DNA of 64,000 nucleotides, from contig JAEYWD010000101.1 in assembly GCA_023429135.1 (NCBI GenBank), forward strand, positions 7,618 through 71,617, written 5' to 3'. This DNA comes from Bacteroidota bacterium. Its GTDB lineage: Bacteria > Bacteroidota > Bacteroidia > Bacteroidales > JAAUTT01. This document shows positions 24,788 through 34,033 of this stretch, piece after piece; positions within the stretch are counted from its first letter, which is position 1, and each line of letters begins with the position of its first letter. Below the pieces are notes generated by a model, which saw nothing but the letters and a program-made list of their open reading frames with translations, was not told the DNA's origin and did not search any database. Position numbers and translations under genes: made by a program.

Positions 24788-26764
24788 ATGTTAGTAAAGT
24801 TAAGAAACGTGGCAGCAAATAAACAAATTCTTTGCTCAGGTAAATCGGCACTTTTAAGAACTTCCTATATCATTTTACTGTTGCTGATTTTTTCAACCGC
24901 ATCTGGAACAACATACTATGTATCCACCACGGGGAAAAACAGTAATAACGGATTGTCTGCAAATACACCATGGGGTACCGTAACCCATGCAGCAGCTCAG
25001 GCGGTAGCCGGAGATGTCATATATATCAAGGCAGGTTTGTATCAGGGCGAAAATGTATCCGTAGAAAACTCGGGTACAGCAACTGCACCAATTATTTTTC
25101 AGGGATATCAGAATACACCAGGCGATAGTCCCACTTCCCTTAATAAGCCCGGCGAAGGCGTGGACCATACAAAATTACCTGTTCTTACTGAAATGGGAGT
25201 AATTGGAATATCTATCGATAAAAAAAGTTACATCGAGTTTAGAAATATTGGTGTTACCAAAAGTTCAAGCGGCTTTTTGATTTACGGTGCACACCATATA
25301 ACCATCCGAAATGTGTATATGGATGAAATTGGGATGGGAGTAAGCGGTGTGGGTATTTATTTTATTGCTTCAAATAATTTTCTGGTGGAAAATTGTCAGA
25401 TTTCCGATGCCGGAATGAACAACTTCTGCATGATGCAAAGCAACACCGGTACCCTCAAAAACTGTAATAGCTATTCGGTGCGATACACAAATGATGCAAC
25501 CGACTACCATATTGTTATGGGGGATGCACAAAATATTACAGTTCAGAATTGCCAGGCATACAACTTGCATTCCCTGCAAGGCGGGCATCCGGGGCATGGG
25601 ATCGGTATTAAAGATGTTTACAAAGGCGGGAAATATCCTAACCCACACAGCACCAATAATAAAATTATAAATTGCGCTGCTTACGATATGGGCGAATATT
25701 TCTTTGTCGCTCACGAAGCTTATGGAAACGAATTTACAAATTGTACCGCTATAGGTCATTACGACAACCCTGCCCAGGATTACTGGAGCGAAGGGATTAA
25801 CATTCGTGATGGGGCCCATGATAATAAGTTTAACTTTTGCCATATTGAAGGTACCCGCACCAGTGTGGCTTTTCAAAATACTGTGGAAGGCCCAACAAAC
25901 TCCGATGGCTCCGCGGCACCCCAAACATGCTATAACAACACTCTTTCTAACTGCTTGTTCCTGAACTCGGCTAAAGGTATCGAAATGTGGGATGCCAAAA
26001 ACAACCTGATTAAAAACTGTGTCTTCGACGGTGCCGGAAAATCCACCCTGGTGCGATTTCTTTACGCTACGAAAAACGAAGGAAATACCTGCCGCAATTC
26101 TATCATTACCAATGTTTCAGGTTCCCTCAAATCTGATGATGGTGGCAGTGGAAGCAATATACCTTTCACTTATACCAATTTCTGGAAAAACAGCTTTGCA
26201 ATGCCGGCAGGTACGGGTAATATGGCCACTGATCCTCTTTTTGTCAATTCAACTAATAAGGATTATCATCTTAAATCCGCTCAAGGTCATTGGGATAGAT
26301 CAACCAACAAATGGGTTACTGATAATGTTTCCAGTTCCTGCATTGACAAGGGGAATCCTGCCGATAACTATGCCCTGGAACCAAGTCCTAATGGCAATGT
26401 TATTGATTTAGGTATTTATGGCGGTACTGCTGAAGCTTCCAAGAGCTTAAAAACGATAACCGCAGTAACAGATCTTTCTGAAGACAATGATAAAGATCTA
26501 AATGTTTATCCCAACCCATTTCGTTTTACCTCAACAATTAATTTCTCTTCTGATATTAATGATGTTATTAACATTAGTCTTTATGATATCAGAGGAAGAC
26601 AGATAAAAGAATTGTTTAAAGGGAAAATAACCCCCGGATTATTAAGTTTACCCTGGGATGGAACAAGTTCTAACGGTCAAAGGGTAATTAACGGTATTTA
26701 TCTTCTGAAACTTGTTTCGGAATCAGGTATTAATAAAACATGTAAAATCTTTTTCCAACAATAA
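24788..26764 (+). CDS. secreted right-handed beta-helix protein with T9SS sorting domain
   Basis: 658 residues. A signal peptide (about 24-40, YIILLLLIFSTASG) is followed by TTYYVSTTGKNSNNGLSANTPW, the usual opening of DUF1565/NosD-type parallel beta-helix proteins. Repeating N-rich coils run to about residue 550 (NNKIINCAAYD, NEFTNCTAIG, NKFNFCHIEG). From Asn572 the tail NVYPNPF...YDIRGRQI...NGIYLLKL is a T9SS type A sorting domain, so the protein should be exported and anchored at the surface. The fold fits a polysaccharide lyase or binding protein; no catalytic residues can be assigned. A near-identical copy without the T9SS tail lies at 61286. Confidence 0.88.
   Translation: MLVKLRNVAANKQILCSGKSALLRTSYIILLLLIFSTASGTTYYVSTTGKNSNNGLSANTPWGTVTHAAAQAVAGDVIYIKAGLYQGENVSVENSGTATAPIIFQGYQNTPGDSPTSLNKPGEGVDHTKLPVLTEMGVIGISIDKKSYIEFRNIGVTKSSSGFLIYGAHHITIRNVYMDEIGMGVSGVGIYFIASNNFLVENCQISDAGMNNFCMMQSNTGTLKNCNSYSVRYTNDATDYHIVMGDAQNITVQNCQAYNLHSLQGGHPGHGIGIKDVYKGGKYPNPHSTNNKIINCAAYDMGEYFFVAHEAYGNEFTNCTAIGHYDNPAQDYWSEGINIRDGAHDNKFNFCHIEGTRTSVAFQNTVEGPTNSDGSAAPQTCYNNTLSNCLFLNSAKGIEMWDAKNNLIKNCVFDGAGKSTLVRFLYATKNEGNTCRNSIITNVSGSLKSDDGGSGSNIPFTYTNFWKNSFAMPAGTGNMATDPLFVNSTNKDYHLKSAQGHWDRSTNKWVTDNVSSSCIDKGNPADNYALEPSPNGNVIDLGIYGGTAEASKSLKTITAVTDLSEDNDKDLNVYPNPFRFTSTINFSSDINDVINISLYDIRGRQIKELFKGKITPGLLSLPWDGTSSNGQRVINGIYLLKLVSESGINKTCKIFFQQ
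24905..26450 (+). repeat. long direct repeat, copy 1 (beta-helix coding)
   Basis: This stretch aligns without net insertion or deletion to 61382-62927 (constant offset 36477). Divergence is low; a 60-base sample at 25321 differs at one base. The repeat covers almost the whole beta-helix domain and stops where the T9SS linker begins. Confidence 0.9.
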
Positions 26765-26859
26765 CCATTTTTACCACTGTCTTCTAATTCAACTTACAAT
26801 CTTAGTAAAGACAATAAGTTGTAAATAAATTACGATTGGATATATTTTGTATTGTGTGT

Positions 26860-26917
26860 ATATTCGAAAGTAAATTTAAGAGAACTTAAAAATTCTCTTA
26901 AATTTACTTTCGAATAT
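26860..26917. repeat. perfect 25-bp inverted repeat
   Basis: Left arm 26860-26884 and right arm 26893-26917 are exact reverse complements, separated by the 8-base loop CTTAAAAA. It starts 95 bases after the beta-helix stop and ends 26 bases before the next start. It could be a terminator of the upstream gene, but there is no U-run after it and the stem is AT-rich; an operator or mRNA stability element is equally possible. Confidence 0.85.
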
Positions 26918-26943
26918 TACCTTACAGAAATAAAACCTAACGA

Positions 26944-28482
26944 GTGAAAGCTAAAAGTCTTATAAAAAAAATCGCAGTATACCCGAAATCAATTATTTGG
27001 AGTAAAGTAAAAAAAGAAGGAGTTATTTTCCCACATGCCTTTGCTATTGCAATAGACGATATGGGATGGAATTATGGAAGTAATAATGGAGAGAATGGGG
27101 AACCCGGGCCATACAGAATTGGTCTAAATAAAAAATTGGGCCTCAACGACTATAAAGCAGTAGTAAATGTAGGTAAGAAAGTTGGAGCCCGTATCCAGGG
27201 CTTGTTCGTACTATGTGAAATGGACCGAAACAATACTTGTGCGAAATATCCCACTACAACAATGTTTGGAGAAGACTGGGATAACACGGGAAATGTTTGT
27301 GATGAGCAAATTGAAATAATGGATTATGTTCGAAACCAGGCAGCACACCTCGAATTTGGTATGCATGGCGTTGGCCATGAATTTTGGCCAGCAAAAAATA
27401 AAAAAGTGCGTGCTGAATGGTATAATTTTGAAGAGAAAAAAAGTTGGCCTGAAGAAGAATTAATTAAACATATTGAATGCTTTAAAGAGATAATGGCCCA
27501 ATATGGATTAACACCGGAGAATGGCCATTCTTTCCCCGAGAGTTTTGTCCCCTGCGCATGCGCATATTACTGGAACCCTAATGGAAAATATAGCTTAGGT
27601 TCACTCTTATATAAAAATGGGACTAAATATGCAAATACCTTATTCCCATTAATAACTGAATTAAATCCTCCCCAAGAACCTAATGGAGGAGGATTTGATC
27701 AGGGCTTACATGTAATTAACAGATTAAACTGGGGCAACGAATGGTGGTGTTTAAATTCGCTACCTTCCGAACCGATTGAAAATCAAACTACAGATATTGT
27801 TGAATCGCACTGGGCAAACTGGTTGGCTCAGGATTCGTTTCTGCAGAATGAGGTTACACAAAAGTTTATCGATTATTATAAAATGGTTCAGGCTTGTCCA
27901 ACCCGTTATATTGCAAAAAATACGGAACAATTACACTCCCAATGGTTATATAATAAATATACTATAATTACTGAAACTTCACCAGGTAATGTTTTAATTG
28001 ACAATTCCAAAATGCCTGATGAAGTGTATGCCTATAAAATTATAAGCTGTTTGGTTCTGAAAATAAAATTAGAATCTAATCACCATATTTCATTTGCACT
28101 CCTTAATAACAATAGTATTTGCTCGTATTTTGAAGAGGCCGGTTACGCATTTTTATATTTACCCCCCTTACAACAGCAAACTTACTCATTAAAATATAAC
28201 ATTGGAACCGAATGTATGCCCGAATATATATTTAATGATGGTACATATAACGTATACAGTTTTTTTAAGGAATACAATAAAATAAAAATAAATATAAAGG
28301 TGTATGGTCACCAGTTGGTTAAAATAAAGTGCAGAAATCCGGTTTCAATACACTCTACGAATAAAAACTTAAAAATCATTGACAAGTCATACTCCGAAGA
28401 GCAAAATATGTTTACAGTGGAATTAAGAGCCAGGAATTTTCAGGGTGAGATAAGTGATCTAATTTTGAATTTTGGAAAATAA
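26944..28482 (+). CDS. NodB-like polysaccharide deacetylase-related protein
   Basis: 512 residues from a GTG start. I do not recognise a named family, but the first 220 residues carry NodB/CE4-like features: a motif-1-like FAIAIDDMGW (Asp38, Asp39) and a motif-2-like FGMHGVGHEFW, whose His141 and His145 fit the HxxxH metal site. A conserved-looking NGHSFPESFVPCACAYYWNP follows at about 168-187. The C-terminal 150 residues look like a beta-sandwich. There is no signal peptide, so it would act in the cytosol unless exported otherwise. It is convergent with the EPS operon, with only nine bases between stops. A role in glycan de-acetylation is inference. Confidence 0.55.
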   Translation: MKAKSLIKKIAVYPKSIIWSKVKKEGVIFPHAFAIAIDDMGWNYGSNNGENGEPGPYRIGLNKKLGLNDYKAVVNVGKKVGARIQGLFVLCEMDRNNTCAKYPTTTMFGEDWDNTGNVCDEQIEIMDYVRNQAAHLEFGMHGVGHEFWPAKNKKVRAEWYNFEEKKSWPEEELIKHIECFKEIMAQYGLTPENGHSFPESFVPCACAYYWNPNGKYSLGSLLYKNGTKYANTLFPLITELNPPQEPNGGGFDQGLHVINRLNWGNEWWCLNSLPSEPIENQTTDIVESHWANWLAQDSFLQNEVTQKFIDYYKMVQACPTRYIAKNTEQLHSQWLYNKYTIITETSPGNVLIDNSKMPDEVYAYKIISCLVLKIKLESNHHISFALLNNNSICSYFEEAGYAFLYLPPLQQQTYSLKYNIGTECMPEYIFNDGTYNVYSFFKEYNKIKINIKVYGHQLVKIKCRNPVSIHSTNKNLKIIDKSYSEEQNMFTVELRARNFQGEISDLILNFGK

Positions 28483-28491
28483 AAACGTTCA

Positions 28492-29532
28492 CTATGGTTT
28501 GGTTAAGCTTCGATTTAGTTCATTAAGCCAAAGGTTAAATCCATTCATATTCCAATGTGTATCTGAACGATAAAAAATCTTACATGGAGTGTTTTTGGAT
28601 TTTGTGTATATATCAATCATTTTCATTTTTAGTAATTCATTATTCTGTAAATTTGGAATTAAGTTATTATAATTTTGGCAATCGGGTTGAATAACACTAA
28701 TTGGATTTGGAATAATTGAAAAATAGACTTCTTGAAAACCCATTGTCTTATAATGTGTATAAATATTATTTAATAAATTAACCTTACTGTTGAGGTAATC
28801 CTTTGTTACACTATCAGTAATTGATGATTTAGTAGATGAATAAAATAAGTAATTGCCTTTTTGCGAAACAATTACATCAGAATTGACTTTCTTGAAAAGA
28901 TAATATCTTAACCTGGCCTTAAATTCTTTAAAGGCTGTAAAAATTCGGGAATCAAAAATAATAAACTCTAAATTTACTTCAGTGTTTTTATTGAATATTA
29001 CATTCAGGATATTTTTAACTATAGCAGTCTTTTTCGGTTCTTGTACAGCATGTAAATTAACTGTTGATTTTACCAGATTCATGGCCGTTAGACTATCTAA
29101 AGCATTAAGATTCCGTTCCACAATTTCGAAAAGTAAAACATTTGTTTTATCCTTTTTAAGCTCAATTGGCTTAACTGGAGAATTTCTCCACCAGGGATAT
29201 TCAATATCATAAATCGTATCGACGCCAGCCAGTTGAGCTTTTGATTTAAGATAACTCGAACTCAGATAACTGTCATGCACAATGCATAAATTAATTCTTT
29301 TTTCAGTAACAAACTTTTCCTCCGGAATTTCAACAGGATCAAATCCGACAGGCTCCTTTATTAAAGGGAAATATGACATACCGTATAAATCGCCATATGT
29401 ATACTTATCAGATCCAAGTAGTGAATTTGATGTATACTTATAATGAGCAATTCTACCAACAAGAATTTCCGATTTGCTGGCGACAAGAAAGAATAAAAAA
29501 AGAGTTGTTACAATAATTAAAAAACTTCGCAT
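28492..29532 (-). CDS. AlgJ/AlgX-like SGNH acetylation protein
   Basis: 346 residues with an N-terminal membrane anchor or signal (about 3-20). The late motif RSDTHWNMNGFNLW (around 322-335) is the DTHWN signature of AlgJ/AlgX/DHHW-type SGNH proteins that place acetyl groups on extracytoplasmic polysaccharides; the early CIVHDSYLSSS may hold the nucleophile serine in a GDS-like block. It follows the MBOAT gene with a one-base gap, the standard pairing in which MBOAT moves acetyl across the membrane and the SGNH partner transfers it. It is the last gene of the EPS operon. Confidence 0.72.
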   Translation of the reverse strand: MRSFLIIVTTLFLFFLVASKSEILVGRIAHYKYTSNSLLGSDKYTYGDLYGMSYFPLIKEPVGFDPVEIPEEKFVTEKRINLCIVHDSYLSSSYLKSKAQLAGVDTIYDIEYPWWRNSPVKPIELKKDKTNVLLFEIVERNLNALDSLTAMNLVKSTVNLHAVQEPKKTAIVKNILNVIFNKNTEVNLEFIIFDSRIFTAFKEFKARLRYYLFKKVNSDVIVSQKGNYLFYSSTKSSITDSVTKDYLNSKVNLLNNIYTHYKTMGFQEVYFSIIPNPISVIQPDCQNYNNLIPNLQNNELLKMKMIDIYTKSKNTPCKIFYRSDTHWNMNGFNLWLNELNRSLTKP

Positions 29533-29533
29533 A

Positions 29534-30988
29534 CTAAAATTGAAAGTAAATAAACTGTCTACTACTAAACTCTCCGAAAAAATAAATGAATAATAAAACC
29601 ATTCCGTAAGTTGACCAACGGATAAGTCGGGGCCACTTAATTAATACAGCAGAAATGCTAATCCTGTTTTGAAGCAGATGAATGCTTTCAAGAAAGATAA
29701 TCAATAAAACTGAAAATAGTAATTCTGCATTTCCTAATCCTAAATTTTCTAATACCGGTTTATGATTAAACAAACTTGAAAACAGTTCAGGTATGCCGGC
29801 AAAGATGCGTTCTGATATATATAAAGCAGACTTGGCATCATTTGCTCTAAAAAAAATCCAAGCAAAAGTAACCAATAGAAAAGTTGTTACTACAGGCAGG
29901 AAAGTTAGTTTGTCTAAATGTAAAACGTTGTTTACCTTATTGCGGATATTTTGGGTTATAAGGGCAAAAACCAAATAAAATCCATGTATAGCTCCCCAAA
30001 TAATAAAAGTCCAGTTAGCACCATGCCATAACCCGCTTACCAAAAATACTATAAACAAATTTAAATACCACCGGGGGACTGAAATACGGTTCCCTCCAAG
30101 TGGAATATACAAATAGTCCTTAAACCATGTAGATAAAGAAATGTGCCAACGCTTCCAGAATTCCTGAATACTTCCTGAATGATAAGGCTTATCAAAATTT
30201 GTCATTAGTTTGAAACCCATTACACGTGCGGCACCAATCGCCATATCGGAATATCCTGAAAAATCGCAGAATATCTGATATGAAAAAAAAACTGTTGCTA
30301 TTATAAAACTAAGACTATTGTGTTGTTGGGGATTATTGTATACCGTATCTACTACAATTGCTAAACGGTCGGCTATTACAACTTTCTTAAATAAACCCCA
30401 TATCATTAATTTCAACCCGCTTGCAACACGGTGATAATCAAAATCGTATTTGGCTCTAAATTGATGCAATAAGTTCTGGGGCCGCTCAATTGGTCCGGCT
30501 ACAAGTTGAGGATAAAACATCACGTATAAAGAATAAATCCCAAAATGCCGCTCTGCTTTTTGGTTTCCACGATAAACTTCAATTGTATAGCTCATTGCCT
30601 GAAAAGTATGGAAGGAAAGCCCAATTGGCAGCAAAATTGATAAATATGGTACCGGGTTTGTAAACCCAAAGTTATGCATCAGGAAGGATAAACTTTCGTT
30701 CAGGAAATTGAAATATTTAAAAAATCCAAGTACTCCAATATTGGCGACCAAACTAAGAATTAAAAAAAACATTCTCTTTTTACCTTCCGCTTTCTCGATA
30801 TAAATCCCTGCGAAATAATCGACTACAATTGTAAATCCTAAGATCAGAATATAAACCGGAACAAAAGCCATATAAAAATAACAACTGGTTATTAATAGCA
30901 AAAGCCATCTCCTATTATAATCTATAGCAAAATAAAGTGAGGTTACAATAATAAAAAAAACAAGGAAATGTAACGAATTAAAGAGCAT
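29534..30988 (-). CDS. MBOAT family O-acyltransferase (AlgI/DltB-like)
   Basis: 484 residues with about ten membrane helices. The segment IQEFWKRWHISLSTWFKDYLYIPLGG (split here: IQEFWKRWHISLS, then TWFKDYLYIPLGG) and the active-site SGLWHGANWTFIIWG, with the invariant His, are diagnostic of AlgI-type MBOAT proteins. It should transfer acetyl from a cytosolic donor through the membrane to the partner encoded directly downstream. Together they predict O-acetylation of the surface polysaccharide made by this operon. Confidence 0.93.
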   Translation of the reverse strand: MLFNSLHFLVFFIIVTSLYFAIDYNRRWLLLLITSCYFYMAFVPVYILILGFTIVVDYFAGIYIEKAEGKKRMFFLILSLVANIGVLGFFKYFNFLNESLSFLMHNFGFTNPVPYLSILLPIGLSFHTFQAMSYTIEVYRGNQKAERHFGIYSLYVMFYPQLVAGPIERPQNLLHQFRAKYDFDYHRVASGLKLMIWGLFKKVVIADRLAIVVDTVYNNPQQHNSLSFIIATVFFSYQIFCDFSGYSDMAIGAARVMGFKLMTNFDKPYHSGSIQEFWKRWHISLSTWFKDYLYIPLGGNRISVPRWYLNLFIVFLVSGLWHGANWTFIIWGAIHGFYLVFALITQNIRNKVNNVLHLDKLTFLPVVTTFLLVTFAWIFFRANDAKSALYISERIFAGIPELFSSLFNHKPVLENLGLGNAELLFSVLLIIFLESIHLLQNRISISAVLIKWPRLIRWSTYGMVLLFIYFFGEFSSRQFIYFQF

Positions 30989-30997
30989 AAACCATCA

Positions 30998-32107
30998 TTA
31001 TTTAATAGCAATAAAAAACTTCAGAAAGCGCGATCTCTGCATATATATTACTATAATTAGAGATACTAATAATATTAAAACAGAATAAACTATATTAACA
31101 CCAAACAAATGAGAAAATTCAAATTTCAGGTAAAGAGTATTAAACAGGTTCCCGATAATAACATGTATTAAAAAAATACCTAAAGAATTTTCGCCCGTAA
31201 GCTTTATAAATCTTCCAAATCGACCTTTGTGCGAATAATTAAATGAAATTATATATAAGGCAATTACATTAGCGAGGGTAAACAGGGTATCATATCCATC
31301 CCAAACTATGTCCAACATCAGGTTTTGTGATTTTGAAACGAAAATACCAAAAAGGAATAAAAAGGACATGGATATCAAAATTGTAATAATGGCAATGATC
31401 CGGTATTGTTTAAAGTTAATTTTATCTTTATGATAGAACAAAATTCCTCCAAGCATAAAGTACCCGATGGAATATCCGAAAATTCCTCTGAATGCATTGA
31501 AATCACTGAAATAATTTGAATATAATTCTTTGGCTGAAAATAAGTTGAATAAACAATTTACTACTACAATAGCATCGGATATTAATTTATTACCAAAAGT
31601 TAAAATCAAAACACATACAAAAAAGAAATAGAAGTGCTTTATATTGTTTTTAAAGGAAGTAAATATTAGTGGCAGAAATATATAAATAACTATTAAAGCT
31701 TCCAGAAACCAAAAGTGATTGATCCAGCCAATCCGCAAGTCAAATATTCTTCTTGCAATACCAAAAACAGAAAATGTTAATGACCCATATCGAATATAGG
31801 AAAGTGAAACCAATGTAATAACCGACCATATTAGAATTAAAATTACAATACCAATCATTTTACGAATATGCTTTTTAATGTCAAGCTCGGATTTATTGAG
31901 CAATAATGCGCCGTTAACAAAAAAGAAAATTGGAACACATGTACTTAAAATAGCCTGAAAAAAGTAATTCCAATATGCGGATAAACTTGCGTTACCCAGA
32001 ATATTACTGTTAAAATTGTTAAAATGGTAAATAATCACAAAAAAAATGGCAATGGCTTTTAACAGGTCGAAAAAATCGTACCGTATCTTTTTTTCTAATT
32101 CTTGCAT
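30998..32107 (-). CDS. acyltransferase 3 family membrane protein
   Basis: 369 residues with about ten membrane helices. The N-terminal FDLLKAIAIFFVIIYHFNNF contains the conserved R/K-x10-H signature region of acyltransferase 3 (OafA/WecH-type) proteins, which acetylate sugars during or after transport. Other membrane blocks (STCVPIFFFVNGALLL, GENSLGIFLIHVIIGN) also fit the family. It adds a second, unrelated O-acylation route to that of MBOAT/AlgJ next door. Confidence 0.88.
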   Translation of the reverse strand: MQELEKKIRYDFFDLLKAIAIFFVIIYHFNNFNSNILGNASLSAYWNYFFQAILSTCVPIFFFVNGALLLNKSELDIKKHIRKMIGIVILILIWSVITLVSLSYIRYGSLTFSVFGIARRIFDLRIGWINHFWFLEALIVIYIFLPLIFTSFKNNIKHFYFFFVCVLILTFGNKLISDAIVVVNCLFNLFSAKELYSNYFSDFNAFRGIFGYSIGYFMLGGILFYHKDKINFKQYRIIAIITILISMSFLFLFGIFVSKSQNLMLDIVWDGYDTLFTLANVIALYIISFNYSHKGRFGRFIKLTGENSLGIFLIHVIIGNLFNTLYLKFEFSHLFGVNIVYSVLILLVSLIIVIYMQRSRFLKFFIAIK

Positions 32108-32165
32108 TATAATAGTAGCTGGATTTTGTTATTACTATCGTTTTTGAAAATGTTAACAAAACTGG

Positions 32166-32951
32166 TTAAGAATTTATAAACCTTTTTTTAACGATAATAC
32201 GCTTGATTTGATTTTTAACATTCTGCAATATAAGTTCTTTAAGCCAAGCAAAATAGTTGTCAGTCCATCGCTGAGGATGGACATTAATCATTATTTTCAC
32301 AGGTAACTTATTGGCTTTTAAAGCTTTTATAATATCATAAGTTGAATGTATTTCATAATGGTCAAAATGAGATATTTCTCCGGAAATATTTACTTTGTCC
32401 CTAACACTCACTTTATCACCGTCCCATCGTCGGCCGGTATCGGTTAAATACAGAACGGAAGAAAAATCTACATCGTAATAAGGCTCTCCGATAATACCAA
32501 GTTGCTTATAACTATATTTATCCCATATCTTTCGATTGTCATATTTCGAGAGGGGGCTTCCATGCATACACACCGTCGAAACAGATAAGATTTGCCTAAA
32601 CTTATTCAAATTTGTTTTAAACTCCTCATAAGCAAGATCTATATTCCCGTTGCATGAATCCATAGTTTCATAGTGATAACCAATTTCGTGCCCCAGGGCT
32701 GCAATTTGTTTGATAATACTAACATTAAAGCTTTTATCTGTAATGCGAAAATAATAACTACCACAAATACCCAAATTGTTTTCTATTTGAGCCGTAGTTA
32801 AAGAATTTCGGGGCAACAGATCTACATCGTGCCTTAGCACTATTGCTTTTGGTTTGGGATTTACTAAAAACTTTTCGAAAGTTTGAAATGTATACCCCTG
32901 ATTGAGTAGGCTCGTAAGTAATTCCTTATAAGCTGATAATGTAAAATCCAT
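32166..32951 (-). CDS. polysaccharide deacetylase-like protein (NodB fold)
   Basis: 261 residues, no signal peptide. The motif VLRHDVDLLP (Asp42, Asp44) is the variant first motif of a NodB subfamily common in glycan clusters, and GHEIGYHYE (86-94) supplies the metal histidines. A conserved CMHGSPLSKYDNR follows. It should hydrolyse an N-acetyl or related group from a sugar intermediate in the cytosol; the substrate is unknown. It shares one base with the DUF354 gene upstream, so translation is likely coupled. It is the last member of the ATP-grasp/PSD/DUF354/NodB cassette. Confidence 0.78.
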   Translation of the reverse strand: MDFTLSAYKELLTSLLNQGYTFQTFEKFLVNPKPKAIVLRHDVDLLPRNSLTTAQIENNLGICGSYYFRITDKSFNVSIIKQIAALGHEIGYHYETMDSCNGNIDLAYEEFKTNLNKFRQILSVSTVCMHGSPLSKYDNRKIWDKYSYKQLGIIGEPYYDVDFSSVLYLTDTGRRWDGDKVSVRDKVNISGEISHFDHYEIHSTYDIIKALKANKLPVKIMINVHPQRWTDNYFAWLKELILQNVKNQIKRIIVKKRFINS

Positions 32952-34033
32952 TAATTAAACTTTAATTGGTATGAAGGGTTTTCTTTCATAATTTCCTTAC
33001 TTGCCGGATAATTTTCAACAAACCAAACCAAAAATGCGGTACAGTCTATTTTATCTTCTAGCATCCGTTTACGTTTTTCCTGCCATTTCAGATTATCATC
33101 CGAGTTACTCAGAATTTCTATACCCTTTTGTATGGCTTTTTCCTGATCTTCTTCAGATTCTGAAAAATTGAATACCAAACCGTATTTACTTTCTTGCTCA
33201 ATGGTGGTAAATATTTTTGAGTTATTGATGAATATTCCTGGTACACCGAGCATTGCACCTTCCGAGATCATGGTTGCACTCTCGCCAAACATTAATGAAG
33301 AAAATGCCATAGCATCGTGCATCTGCTCGGGAGCTATTGGTATTTTATACTTCCTCAGCTCCTGGGGAAGTGGTTTTTCGGACGATATAAATACTCTGGC
33401 GTATTTGGAAAACTCTTTTACAGCTTCTATTTTATGGTTAAGTGAAAAACCTTTATGCCCAATATCGTGAGTTGCATTCCACGATACAAAACGTAAAATG
33501 ACGTACCGCTCCGAAGGGTCAACTTTTAAACTTTTTAATACCTGTGCCGAAGGCTCAAAAATATTTGGATGCAGATATAACAGCTCATGGTATCCTCTGT
33601 ACCTGATTTCCTTCGGCCCCATTTCAGGATGAGGATAATCGCCTGTTAGAATGGTTTTCGTAAATGGCTTGTAGAGTTTTATCTGTTCAAAATTATAGGT
33701 ATCTTCAAACGAAATATGAGGTTTGCGTAACAGCCATGCAACCTGTGCGGCATAAATCGACCCGTGACTCAAATAAACGTCTGGTTTAAATTTTAAGCTG
33801 GTTAAAAACATTTGCCAGTTAAACTTTAATAATCCCCATATTTTCCCTGAAAGTGAATTATAATGCTTGCCAAAACATTTAAAAGTAAAATTTGCAGCTT
33901 TTAAAAGCTCTATCTCAAATTCCTTTTGCCTGCAGGTAAATAGTACCGAATGGCCTTGCGACTGCATAACAGTAGCAAAGGGACGAAAAAGATGTACATG
34001 TGCGGGATGTCCTATATCAATCAAAATTTTCAT
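32951..34033 (-). CDS. DUF354 family GT-B-like protein
   Basis: 360 residues. The opening KILIDIGHPAHVHLFRPFA is the hallmark of DUF354 proteins, which have a GT-B fold related to UDP-GlcNAc 2-epimerase and glycosyltransferases. The C-terminal half has SEGAMLGVPGIFIN, comparable to nucleotide-sugar binding loops. No signal peptide. It overlaps the PSD-like gene by four bases (ATGA type) and the NodB gene by one, so the cassette is translationally coupled. Probable role: glycosyl transfer or sugar-nucleotide chemistry; unproven for the family. Confidence 0.8.
   Translation of the reverse strand: MKILIDIGHPAHVHLFRPFATVMQSQGHSVLFTCRQKEFEIELLKAANFTFKCFGKHYNSLSGKIWGLLKFNWQMFLTSLKFKPDVYLSHGSIYAAQVAWLLRKPHISFEDTYNFEQIKLYKPFTKTILTGDYPHPEMGPKEIRYRGYHELLYLHPNIFEPSAQVLKSLKVDPSERYVILRFVSWNATHDIGHKGFSLNHKIEAVKEFSKYARVFISSEKPLPQELRKYKIPIAPEQMHDAMAFSSLMFGESATMISEGAMLGVPGIFINNSKIFTTIEQESKYGLVFNFSESEEDQEKAIQKGIEILSNSDDNLKWQEKRKRMLEDKIDCTAFLVWFVENYPASKEIMKENPSYQLKFN

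Noticed and set aside
25370..25924. 184-codon antisense frame in the beta-helix gene, with a similar one at 61847-62236
   Set aside because: Both are mirror frames of the conserved beta-helix coding strand. Their similarity follows from the gene duplication, not from selection on the antisense product.
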